Part shown: positions 44,212 through 53,924 of the stretch, in pieces | Layout of the letters: each line of letters begins with the position of its first letter | Numbering within the stretch: the first letter of the stretch is position 1 | Assembly (NCBI GenBank): GCA_964036045.1 | Contig: OZ038386.1 | Coordinates: forward strand, 14,667,433 to 14,731,432 | DNA length: 64,000 nt | Origin: Eutreptiella sp. 'Long Island Sound 2002' | Lineage: Eukaryota; Euglenozoa; Euglenophyceae; Eutreptiales; Eutreptiaceae | Direction of reading: 5' to 3' | Notes under the pieces: model-generated | Databases searched by the model: none | What the model was told of the DNA's origin: nothing | What the model saw: the letters and a program-made list of their open reading frames with translations, nothing else | Translations under genes and position numbers: made by a program

Positions 44212-47083
44212 TGGTAGCAGAGGCTACCTGAATGTTGTTCCTTTGGTGTCCCAACCACAGCTAGCTCCCCAGTACGGCCCCGTAGACCCCGCCACCTCCG
44301 GAGACGTAACGATTACGCTGCCGTGGTGCTGTGCGAACGAGGCCTTGAGAGGAATGCCTTGCGCAAGCCCAAATTGCCCAAGAAGGGCACAAATCAGCAG
44401 CTGTGGAGGCCCAGATTACCATCAAGATCCCAGTCGAAATTGGCCATCAAGCAGCTGGAATCTCCCAGCCTACGCTAATGGCAACGCTCCGGTGGAGCTT
44501 ACGGACCTGGCAGGTACTAATACTCCTTACCAATGTCCACATTTTGAGACCATCGACGCCGACATTGACGACATTGAGATGGGTGGTCCAGGTGAGGTAC
44601 CTACCTATAATCGACCAGCCTCTTGGGCACAATGGGACAACCATTTGTCTTCAGAAGTGACCCGTAACCTTGAGGCGCTTGAGGCCCTTTGTCTATTAGC
44701 CACGTCTAAGCTGATAGGTCAAGAAAGAATCGCCTCTGATTTTTTATTTGAATATTTTTTCCTTCTTCAGGAAGAAATTAATACCAGGATGTGGTGGCGT
44801 TCTCAAGAAGATGAATCTTTTGCCATTTTTTTGCAGATCTGGGAGGCAAGCCCTTTTCCGAAGGAGAAGACCAAGGCACCTGTTGCCGGGCCCTCCGCCC
44901 CTCATCCCTCTGTTTCCATCCGCGACGATCTAGCCGCCGCGGTTGAGGAAGGAATTTTAGAGGCAGCCAGGCAGGCAAGCCTGGAAATTAGGACTGAAGG
45001 AGCTCCCCAAGTAGACTCCTGGCTGCGAACCACTGAGATTAGCGGTCCGACAGCCTGCTCAGGCCCTTCAGGACACGGTATGTACTGTCCTGCCGACTGC
45101 TCTTGCAGATTACAGCGAGATACTGAGCTCCAATTGCTCAAAGATCAAATGCAACTCATCATTCAGACGCTGGGAATTAAAGATCTTTTCAAGACACACA
45201 TGCGGTCTGACGGCGCATCATCGGTGGAACAAACAACAGAACCGTCGGAGGAGGCGACAGAAATTTTTTCGATTGCTCCTTCGGTGGACTCTAAGACCAC
45301 TGATGCAAGGATCAGCAGGACTAAGCTAAAGGAAAGGGTCACAATCTCTCGATCTCAGAGTAGGTCGGCGAAGGCTAGGACTGAGGCTCAGAATGCCAAG
45401 CGAACTGCCTCCCGTACTGCCCTTCCTGCTGTTGATTCCAATGCAATAGCCCAGATGTTGCTCGCCCAGACCCTCGTCGGAGCTGGTGTGGCTAATGATG
45501 CCGCCAAGGTGTCTGCCATTACGGCCGGTGTTGGGCTGGATTCACTTCTAAATCCTACTTCATTGCGACTTCGTCAGGTTGCCAAGCAACCGAAGTATAA
45601 TGGAAACCCCAGACGTTGGCCTCAGTTCCAACGGGAATTTAGACTGTGGGTTAAGACTCAAAAACTCCAAGGTGATCAGTTCCTGATGGCCCTCTTGGAC
45701 TGCCTTGAGGGAGCGCCGGCCAACACTTGGCTCCGGACCTGGAGTGATCGTGAGGATTCAAGTTCCCCCCTTACCTTTGATGAGGTGTGGGAACAGTTGG
45801 AGGTACGTGGATCCCGGCTGCCAGAGGACCATTACCGCCAGATGTTGAAGAATTTTCCTTCGTTCTCGCGATTAATCTTGCACGAAGTGCAAGACAAGAG
45901 ACAGCGCTTCTGGAATCTCGTAGAAGAATCTGAACATTCAGGCGAAAAATTTTCTAGTGCCGAGCTGAAAAATCTGATTTTTGACAAGATCCCCTCAGAA
46001 ACCGCCGCCACCCTTCGGAATAAACAGTCCGAAGAAAAGGTCAAGACCTGGTGGGCGGAGGTCGATGGCTTCGATGCCTCGGCCAACCGGTTTACAGTCA
46101 GGGAGGCACTTCAAAAGTGCTCCCCCACGTCGTTTACCAAGGTGAAATTCACTGAAAACACGTGGAAAATCAAATTTAATGAACACGAGGATCGGGACTT
46201 GTTTGTCCAAGTCCTCAACAGGGGAGTAAGTTTCCACGGCCATCGCCTGAAGGCCAGGAACTGGGTGTTTTCGTTCACCCCGCAGGAACTGTGGGAAGAG
46301 GTTGAGAGGCTCGCTGACGCCGCCAATCAAAATTTCCATGAGGGTCTTGGGGGAAACAAGAATACCCAGCAAAACACCCAAAATGGGGCCCAAAAGGGCA
46401 ACAAAAACGTGAATGACACCCGGAATGTTCAGGATCATTGTAGCATCTGCCTTCTTTTAGGTTCTATGAACCGAGCTAAGACGCATTCTACTGGTAATCA
46501 CCGATGGTCTGCTTACGATCACAAGGTGATTGGTGAAAATGTCAGTAATTCGCAGAATTCAGACAGGAATGACAGACAGGTGCATGGTGCAAAGGGGGGA
46601 AAGGGTAATCCGACCCCCTCCGGTGGAAACAAAAATACTGGAGGCCCTGGCGGGTCCCAAGGCAAAGGAAATCGGACTCCATCCAGTTCCGGTGGGCAGC
46701 CTAACGGTCAGACAAGTCCTAATGGCAACGCCGGAGGCGGAAATCGAAATCCAGGCCAAACCCCTCAATCCGGTACAAACAAAGGAAATGCTCCAGGATC
46801 ACAGGGTAAGGGTAAGGGAAATCCTTCAGGAACCCCTTTCTCTGGTAAGGGCAGAGGGCGTGGCGACGGTGGTGGCCCATCATCCGGCGGCCGTGGCCGT
46901 GGACGTGGAAAGGGAAATCATCGTGTGGATCAGGTCTCAGGTGCAGATCAGGTGTCCGATGCGGATCGAGATTATGTCGAAAATGCCCTGAATCCAGCGG
47001 ATGATCCGTTCCAAGATGAGTGGATCGACGAATCAGGCTGTGTTCACAACGTTAACGCAAACACTGGAGGTCAGAACGCCTAG
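44048..47083 (+). CDS. gag: Gag polyprotein of element A
   Basis: Structural protein of the virus-like particle, 1011 codons. The ATG at 44048 lies inside the LTR, so the first 55 codons are LTR-encoded and the primer site is translated; a later Met could be the real start. Residues 500-670 form a retrotransposon-gag capsid-like domain (YNGNPRRWPQFQREF; WEQLEVRGSRLPEDHYRQML). At about 797-820 there is C-x2-C-x11-H-x4-H (CSICLLLGSMNRAKTHSTGNH pattern) instead of the usual CCHC knuckle. The last 170 residues are Gly/Asn/Gln-rich with a GRGRGRGKG nucleic-acid-binding tail. It ends at a lone UAG (47081-47083); the same frame continues open into pol. Confidence 0.92.
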   Translation: MDLASVVAALASVGVRVSGSTPNSSIQGDSSRACPTGLAGPEPSGTHNDPGQHFHGSRGYLNVVPLVSQPQLAPQYGPVDPATSGDVTITLPWCCANEALRGMPCASPNCPRRAQISSCGGPDYHQDPSRNWPSSSWNLPAYANGNAPVELTDLAGTNTPYQCPHFETIDADIDDIEMGGPGEVPTYNRPASWAQWDNHLSSEVTRNLEALEALCLLATSKLIGQERIASDFLFEYFFLLQEEINTRMWWRSQEDESFAIFLQIWEASPFPKEKTKAPVAGPSAPHPSVSIRDDLAAAVEEGILEAARQASLEIRTEGAPQVDSWLRTTEISGPTACSGPSGHGMYCPADCSCRLQRDTELQLLKDQMQLIIQTLGIKDLFKTHMRSDGASSVEQTTEPSEEATEIFSIAPSVDSKTTDARISRTKLKERVTISRSQSRSAKARTEAQNAKRTASRTALPAVDSNAIAQMLLAQTLVGAGVANDAAKVSAITAGVGLDSLLNPTSLRLRQVAKQPKYNGNPRRWPQFQREFRLWVKTQKLQGDQFLMALLDCLEGAPANTWLRTWSDREDSSSPLTFDEVWEQLEVRGSRLPEDHYRQMLKNFPSFSRLILHEVQDKRQRFWNLVEESEHSGEKFSSAELKNLIFDKIPSETAATLRNKQSEEKVKTWWAEVDGFDASANRFTVREALQKCSPTSFTKVKFTENTWKIKFNEHEDRDLFVQVLNRGVSFHGHRLKARNWVFSFTPQELWEEVERLADAANQNFHEGLGGNKNTQQNTQNGAQKGNKNVNDTRNVQDHCSICLLLGSMNRAKTHSTGNHRWSAYDHKVIGENVSNSQNSDRNDRQVHGAKGGKGNPTPSGGNKNTGGPGGSQGKGNRTPSSSGGQPNGQTSPNGNAGGGNRNPGQTPQSGTNKGNAPGSQGKGKGNPSGTPFSGKGRGRGDGGGPSSGGRGRGRGKGNHRVDQVSGADQVSDADRDYVENALNPADDPFQDEWIDESGCVHNVNANTGGQNA
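44212..44224 (+). other. Primer-binding site, initiator-Met tRNA type
   Basis: TGGTAGCAGAGGC begins right after the LTR end. Its first 12 bases are complementary to an initiator-Met tRNA 3' end reading CCTCTGCTACCA, the form I recall from animal initiator tRNAs. Ty3 elements commonly use this primer. The site is also translated as part of the gag frame. Confidence 0.82.
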
Positions 47084-47118
47084 GGGAGCCACGAAAATCG
47101 CCCCTCCCCAGGCGATTT
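47081..47118 (+). promoter_or_regulatory. Candidate stop-codon readthrough signal between gag and pol
   Basis: UAG is followed by G. Eleven bases downstream, AAATCGCC (47095-47102) pairs perfectly with GGCGATTT (47111-47118). The loop between them holds CTCCC (47104-47108), which can pair with GGGAG (47084-47088) right after the stop. Together they would form an H-type pseudoknot. This layout resembles the readthrough signal of gammaretroviruses. Loop 3 is only 2 bases, so the pseudoknot may be strained; the 8-bp hairpin alone is firm. Confidence 0.6.
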
Positions 47119-50100
47119 CAGGCATGATCCCCAGATTCCATCTCGACCATTACTTGATGTAGGGTCGCTTGTCTCCTCTCCCCTGGATCCGGCAGCGGAT
47201 CCTTCTGTTGTAGTGGACGAGGTTGGTGTACAGTCCAAGCACAGGGCCCGTCAGTTCGTCACAAAGCTGTGGGTCTCTGATTGCAAGGGCAATTTCCACC
47301 TCGCCACTTGTTTGTGTGACAATGGATCAGAGGTAAATCTCCAATCCAATTCTTTCTTACCCGACGACTGCGTGTTTGAATCGCCTCATCCTGTTACCCT
47401 CGAGGGAGTTTCTGGACATTCTCTCGCAGGTGGGCAACGCGGTTGTTATATATCAACTCATTTGGTCGCTCAAGACCTTTGGGAAGAGCAAAATGTGGAA
47501 GAAGTTGTCCTTAAGGATGACTACTTCTATCGTGCCGACATAAAGTATGACCTTTATTTGGGCCATCCTTGGCTTCGCAAGAACAGGGTAGCGCCCGTAG
47601 GTCATCGTCGTTGTTTTTTGCTGGAGTCAGGTCCCTTGGAGCGTCCTGAATTTCGTTTTTTGCACGCAGGGTTTAAAAGTGCAGAAGAATTTTTGAAGCA
47701 AAAGGTGACACCAAAATTTGGTGAAGATGTCACCATTGCAGAGGTGAATGGGAGTGCCGATTACTCCCAAGAGTTAGAATGTCTTCGTAGGGACTCCCAG
47801 CCACGACGCCCTTCGCGCTGGCACTCTTCATCCTACAGAGTTGTCGACAAATGGCGCGATGCAATTTGTGAATATTTTCATGAACACCATTCCTTTTGGC
47901 CCCAGTATGATGCCTTTGCTAACCGTACGAACAAGCGCTTTGACAAGCACTTTAGCGACGCTTGGACCCATAAATGGGACAAGAAGTTGTGGATTAATCC
48001 TCCGTTTCACTTAATCCAGCAGGTCATCCACAAAATCAAGCAAGATAAAACCCAGGCAATTTTAGTTGTGCCCTTGTGGGACGACAAGCCTTGGTTTCAG
48101 GAATTACAAGACATTTGTGTAGATTACATCGAACTTCCCAGGAAGATTAAGCTGTATGCCAGGGACGACACAGGTCCCCTGCCACAGCGGTCCTGGAGTT
48201 CGCTTGCATTCCTGCTGGATGGAAAGCTTTCTGACTCTAATTCTGCTGATTCTGGTACTGATTCTTGTGTTGGGTCTGAATCTGAGGTTGAGCGTGGTAC
48301 TGATGATGAATCTATTTTTTCTGATTTTTGTCCGTCAGATACCCAAGGTGATTCAACGTCCAATAAATCCGCCTCGTCTCCCTCTTCCCCAATACGATCG
48401 ACATCGAAAAGAATCTTCAGTACACGGGCGAAGAAAAATTCGAAATCGCGCCGCAAATTCAGAGTTTTTTATGAAAAACCCCCTGTGGAAGCTTTCATGG
48501 ATCCTTTCGAGGAGCTGGATCACGAAGAGAATCTCTGGGATTTCGACACACGACCCACCTATCTTCAAGAGGCAGTTGATACGGACCTGTTTAGGGACAT
48601 CCGTAAGAAGATTCTTCCTGCCAAAGCCGAAGAAGTCGCCGAAGTTTTTTCGACAGTAATTCCTGGCGATCAGGTGGACACTGAATTGTGTTCCAAGTCA
48701 AGAGAAAAGATTTTTGAGGAACGGAAGGACACAACCCTTTCAGGGAAGTTGATCAAAGACCCCCCTGTCCGTGGACAGTTCGGTGAAGCCTTCATCGAGC
48801 TTCGTGAAGGGTACAAGGCAAAAAAACAGCGCCCTTATGAAAATCATGGACATAAACATGAGATCCTCAGAAAAATCATCGAGAGAAATCTCAGGGAATT
48901 TGGTTGGCTTGAGGGTTGTATGACCAGCGAATGGTGCTGTGCACCCTTCACAGTCCCGAAGCCACCGCCTGCAGACCAGAACACCATTGATGGTTGGCGA
49001 ACGGTGGTTGATTTTCGCAACTTCAACGCTGAAACCAAGGCGGATTCACACCCCCTGCCCCTCATTGAGGAGGAAATCGCCAAGAGGGCAAGAGGTCGTT
49101 TGTTTTCTGTGCTGGATCTCCGTCACGGCTTTCACCAAATGCCGTTGAGGAAGGACAGCCGACCTCTCACCTGTATGTGCACGCCATGTGGCCCAGTCCA
49201 GTGGACCGTCATGCCCATGGGCCTGAAGAACGCCCCCTCATTTTTTCAAAGAATGATGGAGGATGTGCTTTTTTCAACTCATCCTGAGCTTTGTGCCTTC
49301 GTGAGTGTGTACATAGATGACATAATCATCGCGACGGAGGGGGAGGGACTGACCGAAGCCGAGCTGGTGGCCCTACATGAGAAGCAGCTGAACCAAGTTT
49401 TGGACATTCTTGACGCCAATCAGCTGATTTGTGGGCCAAAGAAGGGAAAATTATTTTTAAAATCAGTCGAATTTTGTGGTTCTCTCCTAGAGAATGGCAC
49501 CCGACGACCCAGTCCAGGGAAGCTCGTCGCTATTCAGAAGTGGAAGCGCCCTGAGACGATCACGGAGTTGAGAGGATTCCTGGGTTGTTGCAATTTTTAC
49601 CACACTTTTGTGCCGAATTATGCCAAATTTGCTGCCCCCCTCACTGAATTGTTGAAGGTAGGGAGAGATGCGGGCAAGGCAGGTTCAAAGGTTCGTGTCA
49701 AGTGGACTGACGAGTGCGAGGAGGCCTTCCATCACTTGAAGGCGGCCCTCTGTGAAGTCGCCACGTTGCATGTGCCCCAATTTGACCGACCCTTCTACAT
49801 TAGAACCAACGCTTCTAGGTACGCGATCGGAGCTGTCCTTGAACAGGTTGATGAAGCCACCGGCGATCATTACCCTCTTGCATTTTGGTCTCGGAAGCTA
49901 GCCCCACGCCAAATGCAATGGTCGCCGCGTGAGCAAGAAACATATGCCATCATCTGTGCTTTAAAAAAGTACCAATCGTGGGTTGGCACCAATCGAGTCG
50001 AGGTCCTGACGGATCATCGATCTCTGGAGTATTGGGCCACCGAACACATTGATACTGTCGCGAGCCCAGCTGGTCGACGGGCCAGATGGCACGAATTTCT

Positions 50101-52267
50101 CTCTCTGTTTGACCTCCATGTGTCGTACTTGCCTGGAAAACATAACACGGTAGCGGATGCTCTGAGCCGATGGGCTTACCCCGCCTCAGAGGGGCTGCAA
50201 AGTACCAACATCCATGGTACGGAGCAGGACCGCCATGTCATCATCGAATGGGATCAGGAAGAAAAGAAACTCATTCGACGTGCATGCATGCAGTGCGCTG
50301 TTAAACAGCACGCATTGCCGTGTCACGACATCACGGCCATCACAGATCCGGCGCATGCTCATGAGATCTGCACCAAAACGCTGAAAGTCGTGGAAAAAGT
50401 CACCGATCCCTCCTCAGGGAGTGTGAAACGGTTTGACTATACCCGACAAGTAAGTCGATTTCGGTTGATCCAGGGCATTAAGCGTCGAGATCCGGCCAAA
50501 ACTCCACCCCTGCCTAAAGATTCCCTGATCATCCGTGACTGGACGTCCGATTATCTGCAGGATCCCATGTTTAAAGAGGTCTTTGGAAATCTCAAATCCA
50601 AAGATGCTCACAAGGATGGGATTTTTCCTGAGTACTCGTTGGATGGGGGGAAGCTGTGGATGGAGGGTAAATTGTGTGTGCCAGACGCCCTAGCCCCCCG
50701 AGTGTTAAACTGGTGGCACAAATGGGAGTCCCCCCACGCACATGGCCGTCGACTGTGGTCGATGATTAAACATAGGTTGTTTGGCTCACGGCTATATACT
50801 CACTGCATGAAAGTAGCCGCCGGATGTGCCCAATGTGCTGTCTCGACGCCCCCCAGCGCGAAGAAGCACGGCCATCTGAGGCCTCATCCTATTCCGGAGC
50901 GCCTCTTTAACAGAGTCACCAGTGATTTCTTCTATCTCGGTGAACTCGATGACGAAGAGTGCCATTGGACGAATAAAAAAGTCAATGGTGTGCTCCTCAT
51001 TCAGTGCCGTCATTCCGGCTACATTCAAGTGTTGCCTTGCAACATTGAGTCGATGACTGGCAAGGCTGCCGCCAAATGGTGCGCGCAGACCTGGATGGGA
51101 GGTTGGGACGTCCCATCCGAGGTGGTGACGGATTCAGGCAAAGAGTACACCTCCGAATGGTGGAGAGAATTATGTGCTCGCCTTGGAATCCACCACCTCC
51201 GATGTGAAATCCACTCGCATCGAGCGCTGCCTGGCGAAAGAGCCGGCCGCTCAATAATAAATAAGCTTCGTAAGGAGCTCGCGAGTGAAAAGGATTTCCA
51301 TTGGATGGAAGTTCTCTTCGCATTGCTTCGCCGTTACCACAACACGCCTTTGTATCATGGCCTTTCTCCAAATGAAATTGTCTTTGGACGAAAGAAGTGT
51401 TGGTGGAACATGCCGTTGAATAATCCTCGCCCCTGTAAGGATGCTTCGTTGTTTTTGGACGACGTCCAACGAGCAGATAAAACTGTCTCGAAATTAATCG
51501 AGAAGCATCAAGCTGACTGGCTTTGGGTTCAAAATCAAGGCCGAAAAAACCCCCACAATTTTGAAGTCGATGATCGAGTTTGGCTTCGAAAATCCGAAAC
51601 CACCCTGGACGGAGATGACAAGCTTCTTCCCTTGTGGGAGGGGCCATTCGCTGTTACAGCGCGTCTTGGTGAGAACAGGTGGAGGATTCGTGTGGATGTC
51701 AGCAGGGAAATTGACGTTTCGGGCGATCGCCTCAAGAGAGAGATCCCCTCCCCCAAGGATCGGGTTAAACCCCTTTTTTGGACTGCGAAACATTTGTCTG
51801 ATCGGGTCATCGAAGGGGGGAAGTACGAACTCAAGAGGATTGTTGAAGCAAGACGTGACGCCAAGGGCGAATGGGAATTTCTGTGTGAGTGGAGGGGCTT
51901 TGATTCCAGTCACAACAACTGGGAACCAGCCCAATCTTTTGTCCATGGATACACCAAGGGGTTCATCGACTTCCTGAAGAAGCACCCCGAAATTGGAGTA
52001 CTCCTGACAGACTGTCTGTCGAAACCAGACAGACAAGTGGAGAGCGACGGAAAACGACCTGTGGTGAATCGAGATCCAGCCTTTTACGGCCCTCAGCAGC
52101 CACATTCCAGGGCTGATCCGTCGATCCCCCCTCCTGCGGTCAGGCCAGCCCAGGAGCCAAATGAGGACCAAGCTTCAAGTTCGGCCGCTGATTTGCAGCG
52201 CCCAAGCCGTACGAGGGCCAGGCCAGACAGGTTGGTGGTCACATGTATTCGTGCTTGGCCGAATTGA
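47084..52267 (+). CDS. pol: Pol polyprotein of element A (protease, NPPF module, RT, RNase H, integrase, chromodomain)
   Basis: In frame with gag and open from the UAG to 52267, 1727 codons; no other start is needed if the UAG is read through. Protease: CDNGSEVNL (about 47314, with DNG in place of DTG/DSG) and YDLYLGHPWL. NPPF module: 47838-48220, core WINPPFHLI and VVPLWDDKPW. RT: 48880-49500 with VDFRNFN, VLDLRHGFHQM, MPMGLKNAPSFFQ and the catalytic YIDD. RNase H: 49785-50170; Glu and two Asp are kept, but the first Asp (T-D-A-S) reads Asn (RTNASRYAIG). Integrase: Cys-x2-Cys zinc site, then catalytic TSDFF, VTDSGKEY and GERAGR. Chromodomain: about 51820-51945 (YELKRIVEARR; CEWRGFDSSHNNWEPAQSF), which is expected to steer insertion to marked chromatin. 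Confidence 0.94.
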   Translation, partial: GSHENRPSPGDFRHDPQIPSRPLLDVGSLVSSPLDPAADPSVVVDEVGVQSKHRARQFVTKLWVSDCKGNFHLATCLCDNGSEVNLQSNSFLPDDCVFESPHPVTLEGVSGHSLAGGQRGCYISTHLVAQDLWEEQNVEEVVLKDDYFYRADIKYDLYLGHPWLRKNRVAPVGHRRCFLLESGPLERPEFRFLHAGFKSAEEFLKQKVTPKFGEDVTIAEVNGSADYSQELECLRRDSQPRRPSRWHSSSYRVVDKWRDAICEYFHEHHSFWPQYDAFANRTNKRFDKHFSDAWTHKWDKKLWINPPFHLIQQVIHKIKQDKTQAILVVPLWDDKPWFQELQDICVDYIELPRKIKLYARDDTGPLPQRSWSSLAFLLDGKLSDSNSADSGTDSCVGSESEVERGTDDESIFSDFCPSDTQGDSTSNKSASSPSSPIRSTSKRIFSTRAKKNSKSRRKFRVFYEKPPVEAFMDPFEELDHEENLWDFDTRPTYLQEAVDTDLFRDIRKKILPAKAEEVAEVFSTVIPGDQVDTELCSKSREKIFEERKDTTLSGKLIKDPPVRGQFGEAFIELREGYKAKKQRPYENHGHKHEILRKIIERNLREFGWLEGCMTSEWCCAPFTVPKPPPADQNTIDGWRTVVDFRNFNAETKADSHPLPLIEEEIAKRARGRLFSVLDLRHGFHQMPLRKDSRPLTCMCTPCGPVQWTVMPMGLKNAPSFFQRMMEDVLFSTHPELCAFVSVYIDDIIIATEGEGLTEAELVALHEKQLNQVLDILDANQLICGPKKGKLFLKSVEFCGSLLENGTRRPSPGKLVAIQKWKRPETITELRGFLGCCNFYHTFVPNYAKFAAPLTELLKVGRDAGKAGSKVRVKWTDECEEAFHHLKAALCEVATLHVPQFDRPFYIRTNASRYAIGAVLEQVDEATGDHYPLAFWSRKLAPRQMQWSPREQETYAIICALKKYQSWVGTNRVEVLTDHRSLEYWATEHIDTVASPAGRRARWHEFLSLFDLHVSYLPGKHNTVADALSRWAYPASEGLQSTNIHGTEQDRHVIIEWDQEEKKLIRRACMQCAVKQHALPCHDITAITDPAHAHEICTKTLKVVEKVTDPSSGSVKRFDYTRQVSRFRLIQGIKRRDPAKTPPLPKDSLIIRDWTSDYLQDPMFKEVFGNLKSKDAHKDGIFPEYSLDGGKLWMEGKLCVPDALAPRVLNWWHKWESPHAHGRRLWSMIKHRLFGSRLYTHCMKVAAGCAQCAVSTPPSAKKHGHLRPHPIPERLFNRVTSDFFYLGELDDEECHWTNKKVNGVLLIQCRHSGYIQVLPCNIESMTGKAAAKWCAQTWMGGWDVPSEVVTDSGKEYTSEWWRELCARLGIHHLRCEIHSHRALPGERAGRSIINKLRKELASEKDFHWMEVLFALLRRYHNTPLYHGLSPNEIVFGRKKCWWNMPLNNPRPCKDASLFLDDVQRADKTVSKLIEKHQADWLWVQNQGRKNPHNFEVDDRVWLRKSETTLDGDDKLLPLWEGPFAVTARLGENRWRIRVDVSREIDVSGDRLKREIPSPKDRVKPLFWTAKHLSDRVIEGGKYELKRIVEARRDAKGEWEFLCEWRGFDSSHNNWEPAQSFVHGYTKGFIDFLKKHPEIGVLLTDCLSKPDRQVESDGKRPVVNRDPAFYGPQQPHSRADPSIPPPAVRPAQEPNEDQASSSAADLQRPSRTRARPDRLVVTCIRAWPN

Positions 52268-53914
52268 GGAAGCCATCCTACCACATTCTGCTCAATCCAC
52301 TGTTCATTCTTTCTGTTTATGTCATGATGTGGAGAACTGCGAATGTTTGATAATTTGACGTCAATCAATCCATTTTTCTTTGGTCTCCGTTCGGTAACGT
52401 ATCGAAAGTCGAAAGCCGAAAGCCACGGAGTGTGCTGCCGTGTTCAGAAAAAACCAAACTCAGGCTTAATTCAGGCAGATTCGGGGTAATCTTGTCTCTG
52501 TTGGTCTGTGCATCTTTGGAATTTGGCTACTCGTGCAGATGGAAGCAAATGTACATAGTAAAGACACCGGCCGGTGACATTCACCCCTACAGGCACCCCC
52601 TGTAGTACTGGCTGCACCAGATGCGACGCCAGGAACTCAGATCTCACCTTCATTTGCTGTGATGCTAACGCCAAAGTCCAGATTCAGATCCAGGATCCTC
52701 AAATTTACCTTGAATTCCTCAGGTTTGTCCATCATTCTGCCACTGTTGTACGAAACCCAGATGTCAATTGTTCAGACAACCTTCATCTAGGAGCTCTAGG
52801 GACTTCTAACAGCAACCTCTGAAGTCCGTAAGCTTCGTTGTATTTTTGGCACACGCCAATGTGAGCTCAATCCGACCTGAAACTGTCGAAAATGGTGAAT
52901 CCAAGTGTCTTTTGGGACTCCATCGAAAGATTGGCCTTGTCCAAGTCGATTGACACCACCGCCACTGTAAATTCGGTGTCTCTCAGTTATATACTGTCAG
53001 TAAAGCGCCTTCAGCGAACCTTCGGCGCGTTACATGCCAAGGATCCAGGGCCAGCATGTCCCATCATGATGCATCATCACATGATCCACATTTTCATAGA
53101 ATCTGTTAGATGCTCGCGAACCAACGTGCCGGAAAGCACAATTGAGCTGAATAAACGACAATATATATTAACTTTAGTCTAAACGAAAGTGGGAGTAGTT
53201 TTAGTTCCAGACATTCCGCTTCATTTCACCTCCATCTTAGGGAATTTCCTCATTTTAGGACAATTCAGATTGATTTCCTTGTCATCTCTTCACATTCCTC
53301 GAAGATCTGTTTAGATCTAAGTGCACAGAAGAACATCTCTTCCTTCAATGGTTCACTTAGGGTCTGTAGACTACATTTGTATTTGTTTTTCCGCTCTGTG
53401 ATTGTTTAATCTCCTTCATCTCTGCCCAAATTCATTCTCATTTTGCTGAATCTTGTGATCATCCACCAGATGCGCCAATTCTGAGCCACATGCTGTACTT
53501 TTCAGAACGAGAAAAGCGGGATTAACACGATGTAGAGTTCGGCGAGGACACCGTAGCGTGCCCGCGACAGCGAAACTGTGCCAGAGCGCTGAGATGTCAC
53601 TCCAATTCTTGATCCCCCCACTCAATCCACCAATAATCTACCTCATTCTCGACCAATGCATGGTTTGGTATCGATTCTCGATACGTTTACATGCTTTTTA
53701 GCCCCTAACCTAATGTTTTACAGCACGGAGGACTGTTCGTCACTTCTCATTCTGTCTCATTTCAGGTTCATCCAGCCTGATTCAGTGCCAATTCAGCCCA
53801 AATCAGGTTAGATCAAGCAGATTTCGCCCTATCGAGGCTACATTTCTATTTTTTTCTGGGACTTACCCGCACTACATTCTTCGTTGACGTAGCGACACAC
53901 CCCAGTGTGTTTTT
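52268..53914 (+). other. Long 3' untranslated stretch of element A
   Basis: There are 1.6 kb between the pol stop and the polypurine tract. Two frames exceed 80 codons (52574-52822, with several Cys, and 52892-53182) but start and context are weak, and no envelope-like signal peptide or membrane segment is seen. It is probably non-coding and may carry packaging or RNA-end signals. Confidence 0.5.
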
Positions 53915-53924
53915 GGAGGGGGAG
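53915..53924 (+). other. Polypurine tract of element A
   Basis: GGAGGGGGAG lies directly before the TG of the 3' LTR, where the plus-strand DNA primer of LTR elements is made. A T run precedes it, as is common. Confidence 0.85.

Noticed and set aside
52574-53182. Envelope-like gene in element A
   Set aside because: Frames of 82 and 96 codons have no signal peptide, no membrane segment and no clear start.
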